In this document: positions 18,700-26,614 of the stretch, piece after piece
Layout: the number at the start of each line of letters is the position of its first letter
How positions within the stretch are numbered: the stretch's first letter is position 1
From: an uncultured Collinsella sp.
Lineage (GTDB): Bacteria; Actinomycetota; Coriobacteriia; Coriobacteriales; Coriobacteriaceae
Reading direction: 5' to 3'
DNA length: 64,000 nucleotides
Assembly: GCA_900544095.1 (NCBI GenBank)
Contig: UQTV01000001.1
Span: 248,001-312,000, forward strand
The notes under the pieces: generated by a model
What the model was told of the DNA's origin: nothing
Seen by the model: the letters and a program-made list of their open reading frames with translations, nothing else
Database searches by the model: none
Made by a program: the position numbers and the translations under genes

Positions 18700-20508
18700 T
18701 TACTCCTCCGAGCCGTCCTCCCCAGAAGCCTTCTTCTGCTGATCGAGCTTATGCTTACCACTTACGATAGACGTAGCGCCCAGTGTGGCCAAGCTCGCGC
18801 TGGCAAGGCTCGCCATCACAATCAGATCGCCCGTCTTGGGCATGTTGCCGCCCGAGGACTTGGTAGTTGTAGTCGTCGTGGTCGTGGTGGTCACCGTTTT
18901 GGAGTCATTTTGCTCTTGGACCTGGTTGTCAGCACCGCTCTTGTCGTCGTCTTCGGACTGTTTCTTTTCGCCCTCGGCCTTGCTCTTGTCCTTCTCCTCA
19001 GATTCAGACTTCTTATCCTCGTCCTTCTTCTGTTCGGACTTGTCGCTCTTCTCCTCAGAGCTAGAACCCTTATCGGATTCGGTCTTCTCGGAAGCCTTGT
19101 CCTTGGAGTCGCCCTTTGCGGCTTCGATCTTTTCCGTGGAAACCTGATCAGAGTTGCCCTTGTTCTGGGTCGAGCCGTTATTGACGCCAGCCATCAGCGA
19201 AGAGCCCAGCGTAGAGCCAAGCTGCTCGGAGAAAGAAGGCTTCTTGTCCGGCGAAGCAACGGGAACGTCCGGCGCCTTATTCGAGTCATCCTTGGAAGCA
19301 TCGGAACCAGGGGTTGCGTCAGAGCCGGAGCCGTTGTTAGAGCCGGTGCCAACGGACGAATCGCTCGAGCCGGTGGATGAGTTAGAGGTGCCAGCGCCGG
19401 TCGAACCAGAAGCGTCGCTGTCCGTATTGCCGGCAGAGCTTGAAGACGAATCGCCCGCAGCAGAGCCGTTTGAATCGGAACCGTTCGAGGTAGAGCCGTT
19501 GTTGGTAGTGCCACCAGCAGAGCCATCACCGTCAGCACCGGTCGAGGGCGCATCCATCCTGTCATCGTTGGCATCGTCGCTCGAGTCGTCATTCGAATCA
19601 GGCGTCGGCGAGGGCGCCGGCGTAGGTTCGGGCTGCACGGGCGTCGCAGCGGCCTCGTCCTCGGCGATATAAACCAAGCAGTCCTTCAGCTCATTGCGGT
19701 AGCGGTTCTTCCAGCCCTCATGATACTGGGGCTGGCTCGAATACTTGGTCGCCACGTTATTGACCACACTGTTGGAAAGCGCCGTCACAAACTCGCGGTC
19801 GGACATATCGTTGGAGAGATTCGCCCAACGGAAGAAGTCCCTGCAGCCACCGGTGCCGCACATGTTGGTGATGCTCCACACCATGCCCTTAACGCAATCG
19901 GCACGGCCCGAAATATCAATGCCCAGGCCACTCTTGAGCCACGCCTCGGTCACCGCATAGTACGAGTTGTACGCATAGGCATCTTGAAGAGCTGAGAACT
20001 CAACAGGATCGATGTTATAAGCGCCCTGGAAGGCCTCCTGCGCAATACGGCCCAACTCGGTGAGCTGGCCGTTCTCGTACATGGCATTGCTCATGTTGGA
20101 AATCTCGCTGCCGCGATCAATCGCATCCTTGAGCATGCTGTATTTTTCGGGGTTGTAGTTGTAGGCCTGCTTCATAAACGGAATGAGCGACCAACGACGG
20201 TCGAACTGGTAATAACCCAGCGCGTTATAACCGTCACCGTACGAAAAGCCCTGGTTATAGTTGCCGTGACTCTCATATTTGGTGAAGTACTTCATCTCGG
20301 GAGCCACGTTAACAAACGAAACGCCCTGGACCGACCTCAGCACGCCCGAAAAGGACTGCTGGGTATAGAGACCCTTATCGATATCGGTCGCATCCGAGGC
20401 AACGCCCGGCGTGGGCTCCTCGGCAGCGGCGGGTGCCGGCGCGGAAACGGCGCCAAACGAAAGCGCCAGCGTCAGGCCCGCGACAATCGCAGAATGCTTG
20501 GGCTGCAT
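18700..20508 (-). CDS. Sortase-anchored surface protein with lysozyme-like N-terminal domain
   Basis: A 602-residue protein. Residues 1-29 are a signal peptide ending PAPAAA. Residues about 70-265 resemble lytic-transglycosylase/VgrG-associated lysozyme-like domains: YFTKYESHGNYNQG...ALGYYQFD has the Glu (79) and YQF elements of that fold. Residues about 290-440 are a Ser/Gly/Asn/Asp-rich linker, about 440-545 a highly charged Lys/Glu region, then a Thr run. The end has NMPKTGD, a hydrophobic span and a basic tail, which is a variant LPXTG sorting signal with Met for Leu. Predicted cell-wall-anchored muralytic or surface enzyme; the catalytic assignment is inferred. The ATG is preceded by GGAGG. 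Confidence 0.78.
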   Translation of the reverse strand: MQPKHSAIVAGLTLALSFGAVSAPAPAAAEEPTPGVASDATDIDKGLYTQQSFSGVLRSVQGVSFVNVAPEMKYFTKYESHGNYNQGFSYGDGYNALGYYQFDRRWSLIPFMKQAYNYNPEKYSMLKDAIDRGSEISNMSNAMYENGQLTELGRIAQEAFQGAYNIDPVEFSALQDAYAYNSYYAVTEAWLKSGLGIDISGRADCVKGMVWSITNMCGTGGCRDFFRWANLSNDMSDREFVTALSNSVVNNVATKYSSQPQYHEGWKNRYRNELKDCLVYIAEDEAAATPVQPEPTPAPSPTPDSNDDSSDDANDDRMDAPSTGADGDGSAGGTTNNGSTSNGSDSNGSAAGDSSSSSAGNTDSDASGSTGAGTSNSSTGSSDSSVGTGSNNGSGSDATPGSDASKDDSNKAPDVPVASPDKKPSFSEQLGSTLGSSLMAGVNNGSTQNKGNSDQVSTEKIEAAKGDSKDKASEKTESDKGSSSEEKSDKSEQKKDEDKKSESEEKDKSKAEGEKKQSEDDDKSGADNQVQEQNDSKTVTTTTTTTTTTKSSGGNMPKTGDLIVMASLASASLATLGATSIVSGKHKLDQQKKASGEDGSEE

Positions 20509-20647
20509 AAGATCCTCCCTGCATTGGTGTAGTTAAAGTGCAGTTTGCAAAGATAAAAATAAGTATTGCAGCTCGCCCGTTGTTGCACAACAACCCCTCG
20601 GTAAACGGCAACAACCCTCCGCGAAATCTTAAGGAATTGCGCTCAAC

Positions 20648-21079
20648 CTACAGCTTAATGTCAAAGTTGATCTCTGGGACGGCGGCAAGGTCGGCCAACG
20701 ACACGCCGTCGACGTACTTTTCGATCACGTCGTCCAGACCGCGCCAGAATTTGACGGTCGAGCAGAGATCGCTGCGAGCGCAGCTGTTGTCGATGCCATC
20801 GCACGCCACCGGAGCCGTGCTGCCCTCGACGGCGCGCAGGATGTCGCCGGCACGCACCTCGGCCGGGTCCTTGGCCATCATGTAGCCGCCGCCCTTGCCG
20901 CGCACGCTCTTAAGTAGGCCCGCCTTCATGAGCGGACGAACCAGCTGCTCCAGATACTTTTGCGAGATACGCTCGCGGTCGGCGACCTCGCGCAAAGCGA
21001 TCTTGCCCTCGGCGTCGCCCAGCGCTGCGATATAGATCATCAGTCGGAGGGCATAGCGGCCCTTAGAAGAAATGAGCAT
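20648..21079 (-). CDS. Rrf2-family transcriptional regulator, IscR/SufR-like
   Basis: A 143-residue protein from ATG 21079 (MLISSKGRYALRLM). It has an N-terminal winged helix (LREVADRERISQKYLEQLVRPLMKAGLLKS with the RGKGGGY wing) and three cysteines at 93, 100 and 106, close in number and spacing to the [2Fe-2S] ligands of IscR (92, 98, 104). It is divergent from sufC, and the intergenic region contains two 29-bp dyads. By family knowledge it senses Fe-S status and represses suf. A longer upstream start would run the coding sequence through the dyads and is unlikely. Confidence 0.9.
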   Translation of the reverse strand: MLISSKGRYALRLMIYIAALGDAEGKIALREVADRERISQKYLEQLVRPLMKAGLLKSVRGKGGGYMMAKDPAEVRAGDILRAVEGSTAPVACDGIDNSCARSDLCSTVKFWRGLDDVIEKYVDGVSLADLAAVPEINFDIKL

Positions 21080-21100
21080 ACCTACCCTCCCATCGCATCT

Positions 21101-21129
21101 GGGACAACATAACCAGGTTTGTTTGTCCC
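21101..21129. promoter_or_regulatory. 29-bp dyad operator O1 (GGGACAA...TTGTCCC)
   Basis: An imperfect palindrome with outer arms GGGACAA and TTGTCCC and a core AACC-A-GGTT. It sits 22 bp upstream of the Rrf2 regulator start, in the leader or promoter of that gene. Length and symmetry are as expected for a dimeric Rrf2 protein. It is immediately followed by AAATCTTAAG. Confidence 0.75.
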
Positions 21130-21144
21130 AAATCTTAAGTAAGT

Positions 21145-21173
21145 GGGACAAACACAACAGGTTATTTTGTCCC
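21145..21173. promoter_or_regulatory. 29-bp dyad operator O2 (GGGACAA...TTGTCCC)
   Basis: A second palindrome of exactly the same length with core AAC-A-GGTT. Its centre is 44 bp from that of O1, about four helical turns, so two dimers could bind the same face of the DNA. It lies on the suf side of the divergent promoter region. Confidence 0.75.
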
Positions 21174-21211
21174 AGAATTTGAAAAGTCGAGTGGATTAGT
21201 CGGGTTTTCCC

Positions 21212-21239
21212 TTGACTAACGCCGAACCCATAGTAACTT
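21212..21239 (+). promoter_or_regulatory. Candidate suf promoter
   Basis: TTGACT (21212-21217) followed after 16 bp by TAACTT, 65 bp upstream of sufC. The -35 is good and the -10 is poor, which could suit a regulated promoter. Tentative. Confidence 0.3.
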
Positions 21240-21303
21240 TATTCCGAGAAGATTCCTAGGGTTTAGTACACCTATGAGTACACCATATACAGAGAGGGAC
21301 AGC

Positions 21304-22104
21304 ATGAGCGCAAATCCGCTGCTTTCCATCGAAGGTCTGACTGCCTCCGTGGACGAGAAGACCATCCTCCACAACGTCAACCTCAACGTCGCCGCCGGCG
21401 AGACCCACGTGCTGATGGGCCCCAACGGCGCGGGTAAGTCCACCCTTGGTCACCTGGTCATGGGCGACCCCGTCTACACCGTCAACGACGGCCGCATCAT
21501 CTTTGACGGCCAGGACATCACCGGGCTCACCACCGACAAGCGCTCGCGTGCCGGCCTGTTCCTGAGCTTTCAGGCCCCGGTCGAGATCCCGGGCGTGCCG
21601 CTGTCGAGCTTTTTGCGCGCCAGCATCGCCGGCCGCCCCGGTCTGGAGATGAAGGGCAAGGAGTTCCGCCGCCGCGTCAAGGAGCTCGCGGCCGAGCTCA
21701 ACATGGATACCGCCTATCTTAACCGCGAGCTGGGCGTGGGCTTCTCGGGCGGCGAGAAGAAGAAGGTCGAGATGCTCCAGCTTCTGCTGCTGCAGCCCAA
21801 GCTCGCCATCCTCGACGAGACCGACTCAGGCCTGGACGTCGACGCGCTTTCCACCGTCAGCCACGGCATGGACGCCTACCGCAAGAGCTGCGACGGCTCC
21901 ATGCTCATCATCACACACAACACGCGCATCTTGGAGCACCTGGATGTCGACCGCGTCCACGTTATGGTCAAGGGCCACATCGTGCGCGAGGACGACGCCT
22001 CGCTCATCCCCTGGATCGACAAGAACGGTTTTGAGACCTTCGAGCGCGAGGCCGCCGAGCAGCGCGCCCAGGCCGAGGCCGCCGCTGCCGAGCAGCAGGC
22101 GTAA
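21304..22104 (+). CDS. sufC: Fe-S cluster assembly ATPase SufC
   Basis: A 266-residue ABC-type ATPase: Walker A GPNGAGKST, signature SGGEKKK, Walker B LAILDETDSGLDVD and H-switch THNTR. These are the hallmark sequences of SufC, which with SufB and SufD forms the cytoplasmic scaffold where Fe-S clusters are built. I use ATG 21304, which follows AGAGGGA; an in-frame ATG at 21274 lies ten codons upstream without a ribosome site. First gene of the sufCBDSU operon, under the dyads at 21101-21173. Confidence 0.97.
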   Translation: MSANPLLSIEGLTASVDEKTILHNVNLNVAAGETHVLMGPNGAGKSTLGHLVMGDPVYTVNDGRIIFDGQDITGLTTDKRSRAGLFLSFQAPVEIPGVPLSSFLRASIAGRPGLEMKGKEFRRRVKELAAELNMDTAYLNRELGVGFSGGEKKKVEMLQLLLLQPKLAILDETDSGLDVDALSTVSHGMDAYRKSCDGSMLIITHNTRILEHLDVDRVHVMVKGHIVREDDASLIPWIDKNGFETFEREAAEQRAQAEAAAAEQQA

Positions 22105-22116
22105 AGGGGCGACGCA

Positions 22117-23529
22117 ATGACCAAGAACCGCACCGAGGTCGCGGACATCGACCGCAGCCTCTACGACTTCACCTATGGCGAGGAGGGATTCGAGCGCCTC
22201 GACGCCGGCATCACGCCCGACATCGTGCGCGAGATTAGCGCCAAAAAGGACGAGCCGCAGTGGATGCTCGACCTGCGCTTAAAGTCCCTCGAGATCTTCA
22301 ACCGTTTTCCCGACCCGACGTGGGGCCCCTCCATCGAGGGCCTGGACATGGACAACATCGTCACCTACGTCAAGCCCAACACCGAACAAAAGCACGACTG
22401 GGAGTCGGTGCCCGACGACATCAAGAATACCTTTGAGCGCCTGGGCATCCCCGAGGCCGAGCGCAGCTACCTGGCGGGCGTCGGCGCGCAGTACGACTCC
22501 GAGCTCGTCTACCACAACATGCAGGACACCGCGTCCAAGATGGGCATCGTGTACTCCGGCATCGAGGAGGCCCTGCACGACCCGCAGTGGGAACCGCTCA
22601 TCCACGAGAAGTTTATGACGCTCATCCCGCCCACCGACCACAAGTTTGCGGCCCTGCACGGCGCCGTATGGTCGGGCGGCTCGTTTGTCTACGTGCCCAA
22701 GGGCACCAAGCTCGACTTCCCGCTGCAGAGCTACTTCCGTCTTAACGCCAAGGGCGCCGGCCAGTTTGAGCACACGCTCATCATCGTCGAGGACGATGCC
22801 GACCTGCACTTTATCGAGGGTTGCTCCGCGCCCAAGTACAACGTGGCAAACCTCCACGCCGGCGCCGTCGAGCTCTTTGTGGGCAAGCGTGCGCACCTGC
22901 GCTACTCGACCATCGAGAACTGGTCCAAGAACATGTACAACCTCAACACCAAGCGTGCGCGCGTGGACGAGGACGGCGACATCGAGTGGATCAGCGGCTC
23001 CTTCGGCAGCCACGTGGGCTACCTCTACCCCATGAGCGTGCTCAATGGCCGCCGCGCCCGCTCGAGCTTTACCGGCATCACCTTTGCCGGCGCCGGGCAG
23101 AACCTCGACACCGGCTGCAAGGTCGTGCTCAACGCGCCCGAGACCTCGGCAACCGTCGAAACCAAGGGCATCTCCAAGAGCGGCGGCATCCAGACCTTCC
23201 GCAGCTCTATCGTGGCCACGCCCAAGGCTGAGGGCTCCAAGGCAACCGTGAGCTGCCAGTCGCTCATGCTCGACGACCAGAGCCGCTCCGACACCATCCC
23301 CGCCATGGACATCCGCGCCAAGAATGTCGACATCGGCCACGAGGCCACCATCGGACGTATCGGCGACGACAAGGTGTTCTACCTGATGAGCCGCGGTATC
23401 TCGGAGGAAGAGGCCCGTACCATGATCGTCAACGGCTTTGCCAACCCGGTCTCCAAGGAGCTGCCGTTGGAGTACGCCGTCGAGATGAACAACCTGATCA
23501 AGCTCGAGATGGAAGGAGCGATCGGATAA
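22117..23529 (+). CDS. sufB: Fe-S cluster assembly scaffold SufB
   Basis: A 470-residue protein of the SufB/SufD beta-helix family with the full SufB C-terminal core (RVDEDGDIEW, FTGITFAGAGQNLDTG, SRSDTIPAMDI, HEATIGRIGDDKVFYLMSRG). It receives sulfur from SufS/SufU and holds the nascent cluster in a SufBCD complex. Starts 12 bp after sufC; its TAA shares one base with the sufD ATG, so translation is coupled. Confidence 0.97.
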   Translation: MTKNRTEVADIDRSLYDFTYGEEGFERLDAGITPDIVREISAKKDEPQWMLDLRLKSLEIFNRFPDPTWGPSIEGLDMDNIVTYVKPNTEQKHDWESVPDDIKNTFERLGIPEAERSYLAGVGAQYDSELVYHNMQDTASKMGIVYSGIEEALHDPQWEPLIHEKFMTLIPPTDHKFAALHGAVWSGGSFVYVPKGTKLDFPLQSYFRLNAKGAGQFEHTLIIVEDDADLHFIEGCSAPKYNVANLHAGAVELFVGKRAHLRYSTIENWSKNMYNLNTKRARVDEDGDIEWISGSFGSHVGYLYPMSVLNGRRARSSFTGITFAGAGQNLDTGCKVVLNAPETSATVETKGISKSGGIQTFRSSIVATPKAEGSKATVSCQSLMLDDQSRSDTIPAMDIRAKNVDIGHEATIGRIGDDKVFYLMSRGISEEEARTMIVNGFANPVSKELPLEYAVEMNNLIKLEMEGAIG

Positions 23530-24800
23530 TGAAACAGACCACCAACACCGCTGCTACCACCCTTGAGCAGGTTAATGCGATGCCGGCTGCCACTTGGGGT
23601 TGGCTCAAGATGAACCAGACCAAGCTCGAGCTCTCTGACGAGCTTGCCGCCGCTCCCACCGAGGCCGTTGAGGTCGAGGGCTTGGACGAGCAGTTTACCG
23701 GCGTGGCAGACGCGTTTGAAGCCGCCATGGACGCTATGGCCGAGCGTTTCCCCGAGCGCCGCGCCTCCGCCCCCGGCGATGCCGCCGACCGCGCCCGTAT
23801 CACGCCCGAGACCGAGCTCGACGTGCCTGCGACCTCCGTCTACCAGGCCGGCGCCATCAAGCTCGAGGAGGAGCTCTCCCCTGCCGAGGCCTTCGAGACT
23901 GGCATGGGCGAGGCTGCCTACACCTACCTGGCCGACCACGCTACCAAGCGCATCGTCATCGATGTGCCCGCATACAAGCACGCCACGGTTACCGTGCGCG
24001 TGAGCGCTGTCGATGCCGCCGCGGCCATCGCCGCCATCGACGTCGTCGCCCGTCCCCAGTCGACGCTCGATCTACATATTGCCCTAGACTCCCCCGTTAC
24101 CGGCGAGGGTGTCGTGGGCTCCGTGCTACGCGTGTGCGCCCACGAGTACGCCACCGTCAACGTGACCTGCACGCAGACGCTCGACGATAGCTGGATCGCG
24201 CTCGACGACACCGGCCTGTTCCTGGACGAGGGCGCGCGCGTCAACGTGCAGCACAGCGTCCTGGGTGCCGGCGCCAGTGCCACCGGCCTTGCCGGCGACC
24301 TGCTGGGCGATACCGCCAAGGTCACCATCGATACTGACTACCTGGGCGCCCGCGAGCAGGTGCGCGACTTTAACTACGAGCTGCGCCACCGCGGTCGCAA
24401 GACCGAGTGCGAGATCGACGCCAACGGCGTACTGACCGGCACGTCCAAGAAGGTCTACCGCGGCACCATCGACCTCGTGCACGGCTGCAAGGGTGCAACC
24501 GGCACCGAGCGCGAGACGGTGCTTTTGGCCAACAAGGGCGTCGACAACAAGACCGTCCCCGTCATCCTGTGCGACGAGGACGACGTCGCCGGCAACCACG
24601 GAGCCACCATCGGTCACGTCCGCGACGAGCAGCTGTTCTACCTCGCCTGCCGTGGCCTTGACCAAAACGCCGCCGAGGACCTGTTCATCCGCGCCAAGCT
24701 GGAGGACGCCGCGCTTTCCGCCACCGACGAGCGCACCCGCGCCGCCGTCGTCCGCCTAGGCAACAACCTGATCGACAACTTTGAAGAGGAGCTCGCATGA
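23529..24800 (+). CDS. sufD: Fe-S cluster assembly protein SufD
   Basis: A 423-residue SufB/SufD-family protein with a divergent N-terminal half and the conserved C-terminal block (YRGTIDLVHGCKGATGTERE, ILCDEDDVAGNHGATIGHVRDEQLFYLACRGL). The acidic DEDDVAGNHG segment is a family hallmark. It partners SufB and SufC. Overlaps sufB by one base and sufS by four (ATGA). Confidence 0.95.
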   Translation: MKQTTNTAATTLEQVNAMPAATWGWLKMNQTKLELSDELAAAPTEAVEVEGLDEQFTGVADAFEAAMDAMAERFPERRASAPGDAADRARITPETELDVPATSVYQAGAIKLEEELSPAEAFETGMGEAAYTYLADHATKRIVIDVPAYKHATVTVRVSAVDAAAAIAAIDVVARPQSTLDLHIALDSPVTGEGVVGSVLRVCAHEYATVNVTCTQTLDDSWIALDDTGLFLDEGARVNVQHSVLGAGASATGLAGDLLGDTAKVTIDTDYLGAREQVRDFNYELRHRGRKTECEIDANGVLTGTSKKVYRGTIDLVHGCKGATGTERETVLLANKGVDNKTVPVILCDEDDVAGNHGATIGHVRDEQLFYLACRGLDQNAAEDLFIRAKLEDAALSATDERTRAAVVRLGNNLIDNFEEELA

Positions 24801-26122
24801 TCGACACCGAGCACGTTAAATGCGACACCTGTACCGCCCCCGAGCCCATGGAGCTCGACGCCAGCGACGAGGCTTCGCGCGGCTGGCCCACCGTGGACAT
24901 CGAGACCAACCCCTACAAGGGCCAGTTCCCGCTGTTCCAGCAGCACCCCGAGATCGCTTTCCTCGATAGCGCCGCCACCGCGCAGCGCCCTGCCCGTGTG
25001 CTCGACGCCGAACGCGACTTCTACCAGCGCATGAACGCCAACCCCCTGCGCGGCCTGTACTCGCTGTCCGTCGAGGCCACCGACGCCATCGCGAAGGTCC
25101 GCCAGCAGATCGCTGACCTCATCGGCGCCTCACAGGCCAACGAGGTCGTCTTCACCCGCAACACGAGCGAGTCGCTCAACCTGGTCGCTAAGAGCTTTGC
25201 GCCCACAGTGCTCGAACCGGGCGACGAGGTCGTCATCACCATCATGGAGCACCACTCCAACCTGATTCCGTGGCAGCAGGTCTGCCGCGAGACCGGCGCC
25301 AAGCTCGTCTACCTCTACCCCACCAAGACCGGCCAGCTCACCACCGAGGAGGTTCTTGCCAAGGTGGGTCCCAAGACCAAGATCCTAGCCGTGGGACAGG
25401 TCTCCAACGTGCTGGGCGTCGAGAACCCGGTCAAGAACCTCGGCAAACTCGTGCACAAGTACGGCGGCTACCTGGTCGTCGACGGCGCGCAGTCGCTGCC
25501 GCACATGCCGGTCGATGTGGCCGACCTGGGCGCCGACTTCTTTGCCTTTAGTGCGCACAAGGCCATGGGCCCCATGGGCATCGGCGTGCTGTGGGGCAAA
25601 ATGGACCTGCTCAACGCCATGCCGCCCATGCTTACCGGCGGCGAGATGATCGATTCGGTCACCGAGCAGAACGCTGTCTGGGCTCCCGTCCCCGAGAAGT
25701 TCGAGGCCGGCACGCAGGACGCCGCCGGCATCTTCGCCACGGGCGCCGCACTCGATTACCTGGTCAACACGGTGGGTTACGAGAACATCCAGGCCCGCGA
25801 GCAGGCACTCGTCCACTATCTGATGGGCGAACTCATGCAGCTCGACTTTGTCCAGATCATCGGCTCCATCTATTGGGACAACCACCACGGCGTCGTGAGC
25901 TTTAACGTCAAGGGCATCCACCCGCACGACGTAGCGAGCATCATGGACATGGACGGCGTCTGCATTCGCGCCGGCCACCACTGTGCGCAGCCGCTGCTCA
26001 CCTGGCTGGGCGTCGAGAACCTTGCCTGCTGCCGCGCCAGCGTGGCCTTCTACAACGACAAGGCCGACATCGACAAGTTCATCGCCGGCCTGCATCACGT
26101 TTGGAGCACGTTCAATGGGTAA
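24797..26122 (+). CDS. sufS: Cysteine desulfurase SufS
   Basis: A 441-residue group II PLP-dependent cysteine desulfurase. Visible are FTRNTSESLNLVAKSF, the PLP lysine in FSAHKAMGPMGIG, and the catalytic Cys loop in CIRAGHHCAQPLL. It supplies persulfide sulfur to SufU. The N-terminus carries about 40 extra residues before the usual start of the fold, with a CDTC pair, which is not typical of SufS. It starts within the sufD stop (ATGA) and overlaps sufU by eight bases. Confidence 0.95.
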   Translation: MIDTEHVKCDTCTAPEPMELDASDEASRGWPTVDIETNPYKGQFPLFQQHPEIAFLDSAATAQRPARVLDAERDFYQRMNANPLRGLYSLSVEATDAIAKVRQQIADLIGASQANEVVFTRNTSESLNLVAKSFAPTVLEPGDEVVITIMEHHSNLIPWQQVCRETGAKLVYLYPTKTGQLTTEEVLAKVGPKTKILAVGQVSNVLGVENPVKNLGKLVHKYGGYLVVDGAQSLPHMPVDVADLGADFFAFSAHKAMGPMGIGVLWGKMDLLNAMPPMLTGGEMIDSVTEQNAVWAPVPEKFEAGTQDAAGIFATGAALDYLVNTVGYENIQAREQALVHYLMGELMQLDFVQIIGSIYWDNHHGVVSFNVKGIHPHDVASIMDMDGVCIRAGHHCAQPLLTWLGVENLACCRASVAFYNDKADIDKFIAGLHHVWSTFNG

Positions 26123-26549
26123 TCTGTACACCTCCACCACGTTTATGGAGCACAACTCGCACCCCGACTACAAGTACGAGATGGACGCCCCCACGCACGA
26201 GCACGACGGCATCAACCCCAGCTGCGGAGACGAGCTCACCTTGCAGCTACGTGTCGAGAACAACGTGATCGAGGAGGCCTCCTTTACCGGACACGGCTGC
26301 GCCATCAGCCAGGCAAGCGCCGACATCATGGCCGACCTCATCACCGGCGAGACCGTCGAGGAAGCTCGCCGCTTGGCAGAGCTCTTCCTCGCCATGATCC
26401 GCGGCGAGCAGCTCTCCGAGGAGGACTTGGAAGACCTGGACGAGGCCGCCCAGCTCCAGGACATCTCGCACATGCCCGCCCGCGTCAAATGCGCCGAGCT
26501 CGCCTGGCGCACCCTCGACGGCATGCTCACGGGACAAAATAATCAGTAG
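26115..26549 (+). CDS. sufU: Zinc-dependent sulfurtransferase/scaffold SufU
   Basis: A 144-residue protein with the three conserved cysteines of SufU: NPSCGDE, GHGCAISQAS and RVKCAELAW, plus the insertion between the second and third that separates SufU from IscU. In Gram-positive bacteria SufU takes sulfur from SufS. ATG 26115 lies inside the sufS end. The last codons and TAG overlap a 29-bp dyad identical in form to the two suf operators. Confidence 0.95.
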   Translation: MGNLYTSTTFMEHNSHPDYKYEMDAPTHEHDGINPSCGDELTLQLRVENNVIEEASFTGHGCAISQASADIMADLITGETVEEARRLAELFLAMIRGEQLSEEDLEDLDEAAQLQDISHMPARVKCAELAWRTLDGMLTGQNNQ

Positions 26550-26559
26550 TATTTGTCCC
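26531..26559. promoter_or_regulatory. 29-bp dyad O3 over the sufU stop codon
   Basis: GGGACAA and TTGTCCC arms at the same 29-bp outer spacing as O1 and O2. The 18 bp at 26552-26569 (TTTGTCCCAAATCTTAAG) are identical to 21122-21139. The dyad covers the last sufU codons and the TAG. No plus-strand gene starts nearby, so a looping or auxiliary operator, or a relic copied with a transposition, are the options. Confidence 0.6.
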
Positions 26560-26577
26560 AAATCTTAAGACTTTTGT

Positions 26578-26614
26578 TGGCCGAATCGCTTGACAAGAGT
26601 GGTTCGGCCATTTT
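26578..26614 (+). terminator. Terminator of the suf operon
   Basis: TGGCCGAA (26578-26585) pairs with TTCGGCCA (26603-26610), followed by TTTT. It ends exactly at the stop codon of the convergent transposase gene, so it could serve both directions. Confidence 0.75.

Noticed and set aside
18568..19380. Plus-strand open frames opposite the LPXTG-like protein
   Set aside because: They mirror the low-complexity Ser/Glu/Lys region of the real minus-strand gene and have no ribosome sites.
20624..20633. AAATCTTAAG, the flank of two suf operators, also occurs downstream of the Rrf2 gene
   Set aside because: No GGGACAA/TTGTCCC arms are next to it; ten bases alone can recur by chance.
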